DNA of 10,649 nucleotides, taken from NCBI GenBank assembly GCA_964472855.1, contig CAYYMJ010000078.1:1-10649 (forward strand). The letters are read 5' to 3'. The translations under genes were made by a program, and so were the position numbers. The notes beneath the pieces are model-generated. The model saw only the letters and a list, made by a program, of their open reading frames with translations, was not told where the DNA came from and searched no databases. Shown here piece by piece: positions 1 to 8,928 of the stretch. This DNA is from Tranquillimonas sp964472855. GTDB lineage: Bacteria > Pseudomonadota > Alphaproteobacteria > Rhodobacterales > Rhodobacteraceae. The stretch's first letter is position 1. Each line of letters opens with the position of its first letter.

Positions 1-181
1 CTGGTCCCGCCCAAAGGGCGAACCCCCACGGTCAGGCACGCCGCTCCGGCCGCGCATGGCCCGACCCCAAGGTCGAACCCAACCGTCTGCCACCCCGCCC
101 CGGCCACGCATGCTCCGGCACAAAGCGCGAACCCAACCGTCTGCCACCCGCCCCGAACGCAGCGCAACGGTTGCGCGCAGC
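1..181. repeat. Degenerate tandem repeat, period about 54 bp, upstream of pepT
   Basis: Units begin at about 19, 74 and 128, each opening with CGAACCC. The tail of an earlier unit occupies 1-18, so the array continues beyond the left edge. A 22-bp block at 74-95 is repeated exactly at 128-149, and the match continues to the GCCCCG after each block apart from one extra base. Unit 1 (19-73) is more diverged and one base longer. A short inverted repeat, GCGCAA-CGG-TTGCGC, sits at 162-176. Both strands stay open through most of the array because of its composition. The minus strand from an ATG at 216 reads as an 18-residue periodic peptide running off the edge. I do not recognise the element family and assign it no function. 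Confidence 0.7.
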
Positions 182-234
182 GCGGCGGGCGGCGCATGTT
201 TGGCGGCGAACCCCATGCCAAGCCCGGATCCCGC

Positions 235-1473
235 ATGTCTGATTTCGACACCGACCTCGCCGACCGCCTGCTGCGCTATTGCGCCATCGACAGCCAGTCC
301 GACATGGACAGCGCCACGACTCCCTCGACCGCCTGCCAGCACGACATGCTGGACCTGCTGGTGTCCGAGCTTGGCGACATCGGCGCGGCAGAGGTGACCA
401 AGACCGGCTATGGCACGGTGCTGGCCACGATCCCGGGCACCGCGCCGGGGCCGACCATCGGCTTTCTGGCCCATGTCGACACCGCGCCGCAGTTCAACGC
501 AACCGGTGTCCGGCCGCGGGTGATCTCCGCCTATAACGGCGGCGACATCACCTTCCCGGACGATCCCGCGCTGACCCTGTCGCCCGACGCGTTTCCCTAT
601 CTCGCCGGCAAGGCGGGCGACGACATCATCACCGCCTCGGGGCTGACTCTGCTGGGTGCCGACGACAAGGCCGGCGTGGCCATCGTGATGACCATGGCGC
701 GGCACCTGCTGGCCAACCCCGGCATCGCCCGGCCCACCATCCGGCTGGCCTTTACCCCCGACGAGGAAATCGGCCGCGGCGTCGACCCGGCCCTGCCTGC
801 CGACATGGGCGTCGATTTCGCCTTTACCCTGGACGGTGGCGAAGCGGGCGAGATCGTCTACGAAACCTTCTCGGCCGATTTCGCCGTCGTGACCGTGACC
901 GGCGTGTCGATCCACCCGGGCACGGCCAGGGGCAAGCTGGTGAACGCGATCCACCTTGCGGCGAAGATCGTCGACATGCTGCCCCAGGCGACACTGACAC
1001 CCGAAACCACCGACGGGCGCGACGGCTTTATCCATGTGGTCGACGTTGCGGGCAGCGCCGCGCAGTCAACCTTGCGCTTCATCTTGCGCGACTTTGAACT
1101 CGACGGCCTTGCGGCCAAGGGCGACCTGCTGCGCCAGGTCTGCGCCGCCGTGGCCGCGACCGAGCCGCGCGCCGACATCGCCTGCACCATCACGCCGCAA
1201 TATCGCAACATGCGTTACTGGCTGGAAGACGACATGACCCCGGTCGATCTGGCCCGCACCGCGCTGGCGGACCTTGGCATCGAAGAGATCTCGATCCCGA
1301 TCCGCGGTGGCACCGACGGGTCGCGCCTGACCGAACTCGGCCTGCCCTGCCCCAACCTGTTCACGGGCATGCAGAATGTGCACGGTCCGCTGGAATGGAT
1401 ATCGGTGCAAGACATGGCCCGGGCCACGCGCCTGTGCCTGCGCATTGCCGAACGGGCCGCGGCAGACGCCTGA
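235..1473 (+). CDS. pepT: Tripeptidase T (peptidase T, M20B zinc aminopeptidase)
   Basis: This cytoplasmic di-zinc aminotripeptidase removes the N-terminal residue of tripeptides, supplying amino acids from peptide turnover. The 412-residue product aligns by eye along its whole length with E. coli PepT (about 408 residues). All expected metal and catalytic positions are present: H80 and D82 in HVDTAP, bridging D143 in GADDKAG, the general base and ligand pair E177/E178 in TPDEE, D200 in TLDGG, and H383 in NVHGPLEW. The dimerisation domain insert (HPGTARGKLVNA, 227-238) is also recognisable. The ATG at 235 is preferred over the in-frame ATG at 196 because homology begins at MSDFDTDLADRLLRY and a weak GGA lies 6 nt upstream; the extra 13 residues resemble nothing in the family. 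The gene appears monocistronic, with a repeat array upstream and a hairpin and convergent operon downstream. Identification is firm; substrate range is inferred from the family. Confidence 0.94.
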   Translation: MSDFDTDLADRLLRYCAIDSQSDMDSATTPSTACQHDMLDLLVSELGDIGAAEVTKTGYGTVLATIPGTAPGPTIGFLAHVDTAPQFNATGVRPRVISAYNGGDITFPDDPALTLSPDAFPYLAGKAGDDIITASGLTLLGADDKAGVAIVMTMARHLLANPGIARPTIRLAFTPDEEIGRGVDPALPADMGVDFAFTLDGGEAGEIVYETFSADFAVVTVTGVSIHPGTARGKLVNAIHLAAKIVDMLPQATLTPETTDGRDGFIHVVDVAGSAAQSTLRFILRDFELDGLAAKGDLLRQVCAAVAATEPRADIACTITPQYRNMRYWLEDDMTPVDLARTALADLGIEEISIPIRGGTDGSRLTELGLPCPNLFTGMQNVHGPLEWISVQDMARATRLCLRIAERAAADA

Positions 1474-1493
1474 CAGCGCCGGCCGGGGGGGCA

Positions 1494-1514
1494 CGATTTT
1501 TCGCAGAAAAATCG
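1494..1514. terminator. Hairpin, probable bidirectional terminator between pepT and the M48 gene
   Basis: A perfect 8-bp stem, CGATTTTT/AAAAATCG, encloses the 5-nt loop CGCAG. It lies 20 nt after the pepT stop and 16 nt beyond the stop of the convergent peptidase gene. Because the arms are A/T tracts, each strand carries a T run, but within the stem rather than after it, so it is not a textbook intrinsic terminator. Its place in the 57-nt gap between convergent genes supports a bidirectional terminator or transcript-end stabiliser. Confidence 0.55.
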
Positions 1515-1530
1515 CCTGTGGCGAACGCCC

Positions 1531-2664
1531 CTAGCCGCACATCCGGCGAACGGTGCGCCATTGCGCCGGGGTCAGGATCGGCCGGAAATCGTTCAGCACC
1601 GGGATGGCCCCACGCGCGGTTTCGGCCCGGTCGCCCAGTTGCGGGTGCGACGCGAAATGCCGCCCGATCGCGCTGTCGTCGCCAAACTCGGCCTTCAGCT
1701 TGTCCATGAACCGCGCCAGCGCTTCGGGGCTGACATTCGCGGCCAGCAGGCGGTCGATCGCGAACTGGTCGGCCGCGGCCTCGGCCGCGCGGGAATAGTC
1801 GGCCTGAATAAGCTGGTTGGCCAGAAACAGCACCACCAGTCCGCCGGCGAAATCGCCCAGCAGCAGGCTGAGCACCCCGAACGAGCCGGCTGTGCGCAGC
1901 GCGGCGGCGGTGGGGTCGCGGCTGACGACATGGCCGATCTCGTGCGCCAGAACGCCGGCCACTTCGTCGGGGCCGTCGGCATTGTCGATCAGGCCGCGGA
2001 ACAACACCACGTGGCCGCCGGGCAGGGCGAAGGCATTGACCATGTCGTGGTTTAGCACGTGGATGCTCAGGTCATACGGCAGGTCCAGCCCGTCGGTCAG
2101 GCGCACCGCCATCGTGAACAGCGCCTTGCTGCCGGCGGCGCTGTCGCAAAAGGCTACTGGCGCGCTTTCGGTGTCGGCCAGCGCCTGCCGGATCTGGCCC
2201 AGTGTGGCCTTGCCCAGCGCCGCCTCGCCCTCTGGGGGCAGGAAGGCGGCAAGCTGGTTGGCCATGACCGGGACCAGCACCAGGATGATCGCCGCGACCG
2301 AGGCCAGCGCCGCCCCCGCCCAGAACCACAGGCGCCGCAAGCCGCCCGGTGCCGGCCCCCGGTTCAGCCGGTCACAGCGCGACCGCAGGATGTCCTGCGC
2401 CGCGGGATCTTCGACGATCAGGCGCGCGACCGGATCGCCGTTCACGCTCAGGATCATGACATCGCGCTGCGCCTGATCGCGCAGCGTGCGAATGTCGTCG
2501 ATGGCCCAGTGCACCGGCGGGCGTCCAGCGACACTGATGACCAGCGTCTGGCGCTGCTCGTCAAAGCCAAGGCTGGTCTCGGTCACGGCGGCGCTGTGGC
2601 CGTCCAGCCAGCGCCCGGCAAAGGCAAAGGGTTCCGGCCCGGTGCCGACACGGATGGTGGTCAT
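1531..2664 (-). CDS. Membrane-anchored M48 family zinc metallopeptidase
   Basis: Probable membrane-associated zinc endopeptidase of the M48 (HtpX/Ste24-like) group, 377 residues. Residues 1-100 form a soluble, strand-rich N-terminal domain resembling those on other proteobacterial M48 proteins. One strong membrane helix spans about 112-133 and is preceded by GLRR, so by the positive-inside rule the C-terminal peptidase should face the periplasm. Catalytic features are HEIGH at 241-245, the third zinc ligand E295 with D299 in SRAAEAAADQFA, and HFASHPQLGDRA at 336-347, matching the family's late HP...R motif. The hydrophobic stretch at about 260-288 is usual between the zinc motifs in this family. 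The start codon overlaps the DUF898 stop by 4 nt (ATGA), so it is the last gene of the parC operon. The family assignment is firm; the substrate is unknown, with membrane or envelope protein quality control as an inference. It has one helix before HEIGH, unlike HtpX. Confidence 0.9.
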   Translation of the reverse strand: MTTIRVGTGPEPFAFAGRWLDGHSAAVTETSLGFDEQRQTLVISVAGRPPVHWAIDDIRTLRDQAQRDVMILSVNGDPVARLIVEDPAAQDILRSRCDRLNRGPAPGGLRRLWFWAGAALASVAAIILVLVPVMANQLAAFLPPEGEAALGKATLGQIRQALADTESAPVAFCDSAAGSKALFTMAVRLTDGLDLPYDLSIHVLNHDMVNAFALPGGHVVLFRGLIDNADGPDEVAGVLAHEIGHVVSRDPTAAALRTAGSFGVLSLLLGDFAGGLVVLFLANQLIQADYSRAAEAAADQFAIDRLLAANVSPEALARFMDKLKAEFGDDSAIGRHFASHPQLGDRAETARGAIPVLNDFRPILTPAQWRTVRRMCG

Positions 2665-3832
2665 ATCGCGGCCCCCAGATCCAGCGCCTCGGCAAAGCCC
2701 TCGGCCTCGGCAAATTCGTCGCGGTCGCGCTGGGCGATGCCGTCAATGGCCGCCGGGCCGGTCACGGTCAGTGTCTCGGCATAATGGCGCCACAGCGGCA
2801 GCGAAATCAGCGCGTGCCGCAGGGCCCCGAATGTCAGGAAGAACGAGAAATACAGCACCACCCCCATGGCCCACGCCAGCCACGTCGGCAACTGGGTGGC
2901 GTCCTGCAGCGTCAACTGATCCCAGTCCGCGCCCAGCGCCGCCACCGCGACCATGCCCAGCAGCAGGCCGATCACCGCCAGAACAACGCCGATCGACAGC
3001 CAGCCGAACAGGTAGATCCGCGCCACCCGCCAGATACGCGGGTTGCTTTCAAACCCCACGCCCGCCGCCGTCTTGTGCATCGTCATCCGCTGCCAGCTTA
3101 GCGCCCGGAACCGCGCAAAGCCGTACAGCAGCCACAGGTAGGCCAGCCACGTCAGCGCCGCCGACCAGACAGCAGGCATGGCCGCAAGCAGCGACGAGGC
3201 CGCGACGACAGCGGCGCCAGTCACGGCCAGATACAGCGCCGGCCCGAACAGCATGGTCCACCTGCCGCCCTGTTCCAGCCGTGCGGTGCCAAAATAGGTG
3301 CGGTCGGTCATGTATTTCTCAAGCCAGAAGCGCATGCGCGGCCACAAAAGCCCAAGGGTCAGGATCGTCAGGACCCAATGCACCGCGCTGCGCCAGGCAA
3401 AGCCCCACGCGCCGGGTTCCAGCCCGAAACGGATGCCGCGCCAGCGTGTCCGGGCCAGCACATAGCGCCGCGCCCGGTACTGAGCGTAAAAGATCACCGG
3501 AATCACGCCCACGAAGCTGATCAGATACCCGGCCACGTTGCCGCCCATCACGGCAAAGCTGAGAAACATCAGGATCAGGTTCACGATCCCGATGTAGAAA
3601 GCCATGATGCAGACAGCCACGAGAAAGCCCAGCAGCTTTTCCAGCGGCCGACCTGTGTATTCCAGCGGCACCCCGCCCGGGCGCACCGACGACCAGTAAT
3701 AGCGGCGCAGGCGGGTCTTCATCCAGAAACGGTACAGGCCCAGCGTGATCAGCGTCAGAAAGCTGGTCTTCAACGCCAGCCAGAACAGGTGCCCGCGGCG
3801 TCCGGCAAACTCGACAGGCAGCGTATCGGACA

Positions 3833-3833
<1 letters not shown>
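2661..3833 (-). CDS. DUF898 (YjgN-like) multi-pass inner membrane protein
   Basis: A 390-residue integral membrane protein resembling the DUF898/YjgN family, whose biochemical role is not known to me. The family hallmark near the N-terminus is clear: FAGRRGHLFWLALKTSFL followed by TLGLYRFWMKTRLRRYYW. Hydrophobic segments are visible at about 18-34, 68-92, 98-116, 147-164, 193-218, 222-238, 273-300 and 316-336, suggesting six to eight helices. Residues 16-46 recur at 145-175, an internal duplication. The tail from about 350 is soluble and acidic. The start at 3833 was chosen over an upstream ATG in the same frame because homology begins at MSDTLPVEF and this ATG overlaps the parC stop by one base (TGATG). 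The gene then overlaps the M48 peptidase start by 4 nt. The tight packing suggests the membrane protein and the peptidase act together, but that is inference. Confidence 0.88.
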
Positions 3834-6148
<2,315 letters not shown>

Positions 6149-6268
6149 GACCGCTGGATAACGGCGGGCATCCGCGCGGTAAAGCGTCCGCCCGGAGAAT
6201 TCCACATTCTTGACGCGCGAATCGCCTGCGGTTGTGGTTATCTGCCGCCGCGCCCAAGGGGGAGAGCA
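6149..6268. promoter_or_regulatory. Divergent promoter region between parC and the SH3-like gene
   Basis: This 120-bp gap must hold the promoters for parC leftward and the SH3-like gene rightward. On the + strand CTTGACG (6209-6215) resembles a -35 element, and a loose GGTTATCTG lies at 6236-6244. The spacing of 19-22 bp is longer than optimal, so the -10 is uncertain. AGGGGGAG (6257-6264) is a strong ribosome binding site that fixes the SH3-like start at 6269. I see no convincing -35/-10 pair for parC and no clear operator palindrome. Confidence 0.35.
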
Positions 6269-6775
6269 ATGCTGAGAATGACAATCGTCCTGCTGGCCGG
6301 GATATTCGTGACCATGGTGATCGCCGGCCGCGACCAGGGCGACGGGGCCGGGATCGAGGTGACGCGGCTGGACCATGTCCACAGCGCGCCGCCGTTCACG
6401 CCGGTGACGGCCAGCGATCTCAGCGATATCGCCCGCGCGCTGCCTCTGGACGATCTGGAAGGCGCCATCGGCCTGGCGCTTGCCGCCACGGCCACGCCGC
6501 CACCCCGGCCCGACCGCACCACCCCGGACACGCCCGAGGTTGCCGAGGCCGACAATCCCCCCGATGCCGTGCCCGACCAGTGGTTCGTGACCGGAAGCCG
6601 GGTCAACCTGCGCGCCGGCCCGTCCACCGGCACCGAGATCGTCGGTCAGGCAACCCAGGGCCAGGCGGCGGAAGTGCTGGAAGAAACCGCCGACGGCTGG
6701 TTCCGCATCCGGCTGGGCGACGGGCTGACCGCCTTTATCTTCGGCGATTTCCTGTCGCCGGACCAACCCGGCTGA
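6269..6775 (+). CDS. Exported or membrane-anchored protein with bacterial SH3-like (SH3b) domain
   Basis: A 168-residue small envelope protein. Residues 1-19 form a signal-peptide-like or anchor segment (MLRM followed by TIVLLAGIFVTMVIAG), with V17-I18-A19 offering a possible signal peptidase I site. A low-complexity linker rich in Ala, Pro, Asp and Thr follows at about 70-104. The C-terminal domain at about 105-163 matches the SH3b pattern: VTGSRVNLRAGPSTGTEIVGQATQG, with the diagnostic VNLRAGPS at 112-119, then GWFRIRL and a closing FIFGDFL. Such domains usually bind cell wall peptides or act as adaptors beside peptidoglycan enzymes; no catalytic domain is present, so a scaffold or wall-binding role is inferred. 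The start at 6269 follows AGGGGGAG by 4 nt. An ATG three codons in (6278) is possible but less well placed. It is divergent from parC and 57 nt ahead of the short-chain dehydrogenase, possibly co-transcribed with it. Confidence 0.85.
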   Translation: MLRMTIVLLAGIFVTMVIAGRDQGDGAGIEVTRLDHVHSAPPFTPVTASDLSDIARALPLDDLEGAIGLALAATATPPPRPDRTTPDTPEVAEADNPPDAVPDQWFVTGSRVNLRAGPSTGTEIVGQATQGQAAEVLEETADGWFRIRLGDGLTAFIFGDFLSPDQPG

Positions 6776-6832
6776 TTGCGCCGCGCGCGGGCCTGTGGTC
6801 TGACGCGCCCAACCATCGCAGGACGCCCGCAC

Positions 6833-7660
6833 ATGGCACGATCGATCCTTATCACCGGCTGTTCCAGCGGCATCGGGCGCGACGCCGCGCTGGGCCTGCG
6901 AGACCGGGGCTGGCGGGTGTTCGCGTCGTGCCGCAGCGAAACCGACTGCGCCGCCCTGCGCGCGCAGGGGCTGGACAGCCCGCGCATCGACTATGGCGAC
7001 CCCACCAGCATCGGCACCGGCGTGGCCGAGGTGCTTGACGCCACCGGCGGCACGCTGGACGCGCTGTACAACAACGGGGCCTACGCCATTCCCGGCGCGC
7101 TGGAAGACCTGCCCCGCGAGGCGCTGGCCGCGATATTCGACACCAACCTTTTCGGTGTTCACGACCTGACCTGCCAGGTGATCCCGGTCATGCGGGCCCA
7201 GGGGCACGGGCGCATCATCAACTGCTCGTCGGTGCTGGGGCTGGTGTCGTCACCGTGGAAGGGCGCCTATTGCGCCACGAAATTCGCGCTGGAGGGCCTG
7301 ACCGACGCCCTGCGGATCGAGATGCGCGACACCCCGATCGACGTTATCCTGCTGGAACCCGGGCCGACCGCAACCGAGATCCGGCGCAACTCGATCCCGC
7401 ATTTCGAAACATGGATTGACTGGAAAAACGCGCCCAGACGTGACCAGTATGAACGCAAGCTGATGCCAAGGCTGTATCAGGCCGACCGCGCGGGCAAGCC
7501 GCAACTGCCGGCTTCGGCCGTGACACGGGTGCTGATCAGGGCGCTTGACGCGCGGCGGCCGAAGGCGCGCTATCGCGTCACGTGGCAGACCGGCGCGGCG
7601 GCTGTTATGCGCCGGGCAATGCCGGCCTGGCTGATCGACCGGATCATGGCGCAAGGCTGA
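6833..7660 (+). CDS. Classical short-chain dehydrogenase/reductase, YbbO-like
   Basis: A 275-residue Rossmann-fold oxidoreductase. The nucleotide-binding TGCSSGIG is at 8-15. CR at 33-34 at the end of the second strand points to NADP(H). NNGA at 80-83 stands where most relatives have NNAG. Catalytic S133 lies in NCSSVLG and the YxxxK pair is Y146/K150 in AYCATKFALEG, followed by EPGPTATEI. The C-terminal RYRVTWQTGAAAVMRR and AWLIDRIMAQG match by eye the tail of E. coli YbbO, an NADP-dependent aldehyde reductase, better than they match other families. The true substrate cannot be read from sequence; an aldehyde or hydroxy/keto lipid-like compound is a guess. AGGA lies 9 nt before the ATG. A TTG-initiated frame from 6776 adds 19 basic residues before the fold and is disfavoured. 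The HIG1-like gene follows after 29 nt, so co-transcription with the adenosyltransferase is likely. Confidence 0.9.
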   Translation: MARSILITGCSSGIGRDAALGLRDRGWRVFASCRSETDCAALRAQGLDSPRIDYGDPTSIGTGVAEVLDATGGTLDALYNNGAYAIPGALEDLPREALAAIFDTNLFGVHDLTCQVIPVMRAQGHGRIINCSSVLGLVSSPWKGAYCATKFALEGLTDALRIEMRDTPIDVILLEPGPTATEIRRNSIPHFETWIDWKNAPRRDQYERKLMPRLYQADRAGKPQLPASAVTRVLIRALDARRPKARYRVTWQTGAAAVMRRAMPAWLIDRIMAQG

Positions 7661-7689
7661 CCGCCCACCAATGGCTCACCGGAGGACCC

Positions 7690-7899
7690 ATGCTGCAAGA
7701 CCCGTTTTTCATTGTCGTCGCCGTCGCGGTCCTGCTGGTGCTGGTCATCCTGCTGTTCGGCATCGGCGGCTTTGCCCGCGGCGGCGAATTCAATCGCAAG
7801 CACGCCAATCGCATCATGCGCTATCGCATCGCCGCCCAGGCGGTCGCGGTCGTGTTGATATTGGCCTTCGTTCTGATCCGCCGCGGCACGGGCGGCTGA
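7690..7899 (+). CDS. Twin-transmembrane protein with partial HIG1 motif
   Basis: A 69-residue protein of two membrane helices (about 6-27 and 47-64) joined by a basic loop, FARGGEFNRKHANRIMRYR. The RYRIAAQ at 44-50 fits the second half of the HIG1 motif (R-x-R-x3-Q); the first Gln is missing (Ala39). HIG1 proteins in mitochondria and some alphaproteobacteria associate with cytochrome c oxidase or respiratory supercomplexes, so a respiratory accessory role in the inner membrane is plausible, though not shown here. The basic loop predicts a cytoplasmic loop with both termini outside. GGAGGA at 7681-7686 is a strong ribosome binding site 3 nt ahead of the ATG. The stop is 1 nt from the adenosyltransferase start, implying tight co-expression with cobalamin adenosylation. 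It is a real small gene by ribosome binding site, codon use and the family-like loop. Confidence 0.85.
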   Translation: MLQDPFFIVVAVAVLLVLVILLFGIGGFARGGEFNRKHANRIMRYRIAAQAVAVVLILAFVLIRRGTGG

Positions 7900-7900
7900 C

Positions 7901-8467
7901 ATGGTTGTGCTGTCGAAGATCTACACCCGCACCGGCGACAAGGGCGAAACCGCGCTGGGAACCGGCCAGCGCGTGGCGAAATACGCGGCCCGGGTCAGCG
8001 CCTATGGCACTGTCGACGAACTGAACGCCACCGTCGGCGTGGCACGGTTGGCCGCCGGTGACGACACGCGGCTGGCCGCGATCCAGAACGACCTGTTCGA
8101 CCTGGGCGCCGACCTGTGCCGCCCCGACCGTGACCAGGACGCGGCGGCCGAATACCCGCCGCTGCGCATGACCGGCAACCAGGTGGACCGGCTGGAAACC
8201 GAGATCGACGCCATGAACGCCAACCTGCGGCCGCTGCGCAGTTTCGTGCTGCCGGGCGGGTCGGCCCTGTCGGCGCATCTGCATGTCTGCCGCACCGTCG
8301 CCCGCCGGGCCGAGCGGCTGGCCGTGGAACTGGCCGCCAGCGAAGACGTGAACCCGGCGGCCGTGAAATATCTCAACCGGCTGAGCGACTGGTTCTTCGT
8401 CGCGGCCCGGGTTGCCAACGACAACGGCACCGCCGACGTGCTGTGGGTGCCGGGCGCCAACCGCTAG
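7901..8467 (+). CDS. pduO: Cob(I)alamin adenosyltransferase, PduO type
   Basis: Transfers the adenosyl group of ATP to cob(I)alamin (or cobyrinic acid diamide) to form the coenzyme B12 used by methylmalonyl-CoA and ethylmalonyl-CoA mutases, ribonucleotide reductase II and related enzymes. The 188-residue, all-helical trimer-type sequence is full length. Seen in order are the ATP-binding YTRTGDKGETAL (8-19), VSAYGTVDELNA (32-43) with conserved D39/E40, FVLPGG (115-120), CRTVARRAER (130-139) with the R131, R135 and E138 expected at the ATP/cobalamin site, and LNRLSDWFF (158-166). It is the PduO/MMAB fold, not the CobA/CobO or EutT type. No C-terminal GlcG/HbpS-like extension is present. It begins 1 nt after the HIG1-like stop and ends before a strong hairpin. 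The symbol denotes the family; no propanediol operon is present, so a housekeeping role is likely. Confidence 0.94.
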   Translation: MVVLSKIYTRTGDKGETALGTGQRVAKYAARVSAYGTVDELNATVGVARLAAGDDTRLAAIQNDLFDLGADLCRPDRDQDAAAEYPPLRMTGNQVDRLETEIDAMNANLRPLRSFVLPGGSALSAHLHVCRTVARRAERLAVELAASEDVNPAAVKYLNRLSDWFFVAARVANDNGTADVLWVPGANR

Positions 8468-8521
8468 GAACCACCGGTCAGCGCCTTGCTGTCGAAGGCG
8501 TCGCCGACGTCCGCGCCCATG

Positions 8522-8554
8522 TTCCGGCGGCGGCTGTGGCTGCGGCCGCCGGAA
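8522..8554. terminator. Strong GC-rich hairpin after the adenosyltransferase, probable bidirectional terminator
   Basis: A perfect 10-bp stem, TTCCGGCGGC (8522-8531) with GCCGCCGGAA (8545-8554), closes a 13-nt loop. On the + strand it is followed by ATATTTTC (8558-8565), a short T-rich run. It lies 54 nt after the adenosyltransferase stop and 32 nt beyond the stop of the small minus-strand gene, as expected for a terminator shared by convergent genes. Confidence 0.6.
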
Positions 8555-8586
8555 TGGATATTTTCGGACAGAAGTAGAGACTGATT

Positions 8587-8928
8587 TCAGCGCTTGGCGT
8601 TTGACCGCGTGCGAGAGGCATCCCCTGACGCGGTGAAGTCCGCAATTTCAGGCGGCGTGCCGAACGTCAGGCCACCGATCAACGCCGGTTGCTGGGTCAT
8701 GGTCGCGGCCGACCCGCTGCGCCGGAATGTCGTCGCGGGACTCTGCCTGCGGTTCACCTTGCCCGGCCGGCGCGCCGGTGCCGATTCGATTCGGTCGAAC
8801 CTGATGGTTGCCGCCTCTCCGGGTCCCAACGCCGCCGGGATCAACGGCCAGATGCCCACGGCAACCCAGAGGCAGATCGCGGGTGCCGGTTTGGGCGATA
8901 CCACCCGCGCCATGCGTCGATTTTGCAT
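8587..8928 (-). CDS. Small putative exported protein, unrecognised
   Basis: A probable 113-residue product that I cannot assign to a family. The N-terminus looks like a signal peptide: basic start MQNRRMARVV, a hydrophobic core within about 16-34 (AICLWVAVGIWPLIPAAL), then GPGEAA with a plausible cleavage near residue 40. The mature part is rich in Arg, Ser, Thr and Ala, with no recognised domain and no cysteines. The ATG at 8928 was chosen over an ATG at 9033 because AGGA lies 5 nt upstream (8937-8934 on the minus strand) and the hydrophobic segment then sits at the N-terminus. About 79% of codons end in G or C by my hand count, clearly above its first positions, which supports coding on this strand. 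It is divergent from etfB and convergent with the adenosyltransferase, with a hairpin between. A competing + strand frame that joins etfB has no ribosome binding site. Confidence 0.5.
   Translation of the reverse strand: MQNRRMARVVSPKPAPAICLWVAVGIWPLIPAALGPGEAATIRFDRIESAPARRPGKVNRRQSPATTFRRSGSAATMTQQPALIGGLTFGTPPEIADFTASGDASRTRSNAKR

Noticed and set aside
1..181. Repeat array considered as a CRISPR array
   Set aside because: The units are about 54 bp end to end with degenerate copies and no constant repeat/variable spacer pattern, and no cas genes are present.
196..234. Upstream in-frame ATG adding 13 residues to PepT
   Set aside because: No family member I know has this extension; homology begins at 235 and the extra residues border the repeat array.
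56..397. A + strand 113-codon frame across the repeat and the start of pepT
   Set aside because: It overlaps pepT in another frame, is composed of repeat-derived Arg/Pro/Thr residues, and has no ribosome binding site.
6149..7207. Large open extension of the parC frame upstream of 6148
   Set aside because: It runs antisense through the SH3-like gene and the short-chain dehydrogenase, and ParC homology starts at MGETTDQTGPADSVEPLRRAI.
8767..8778. Perfect 12-bp palindrome CCGGCGCGCCGG
   Set aside because: It lies within the putative small coding region, and such palindromes are expected by chance at this G+C; there is no second site to suggest an operator.
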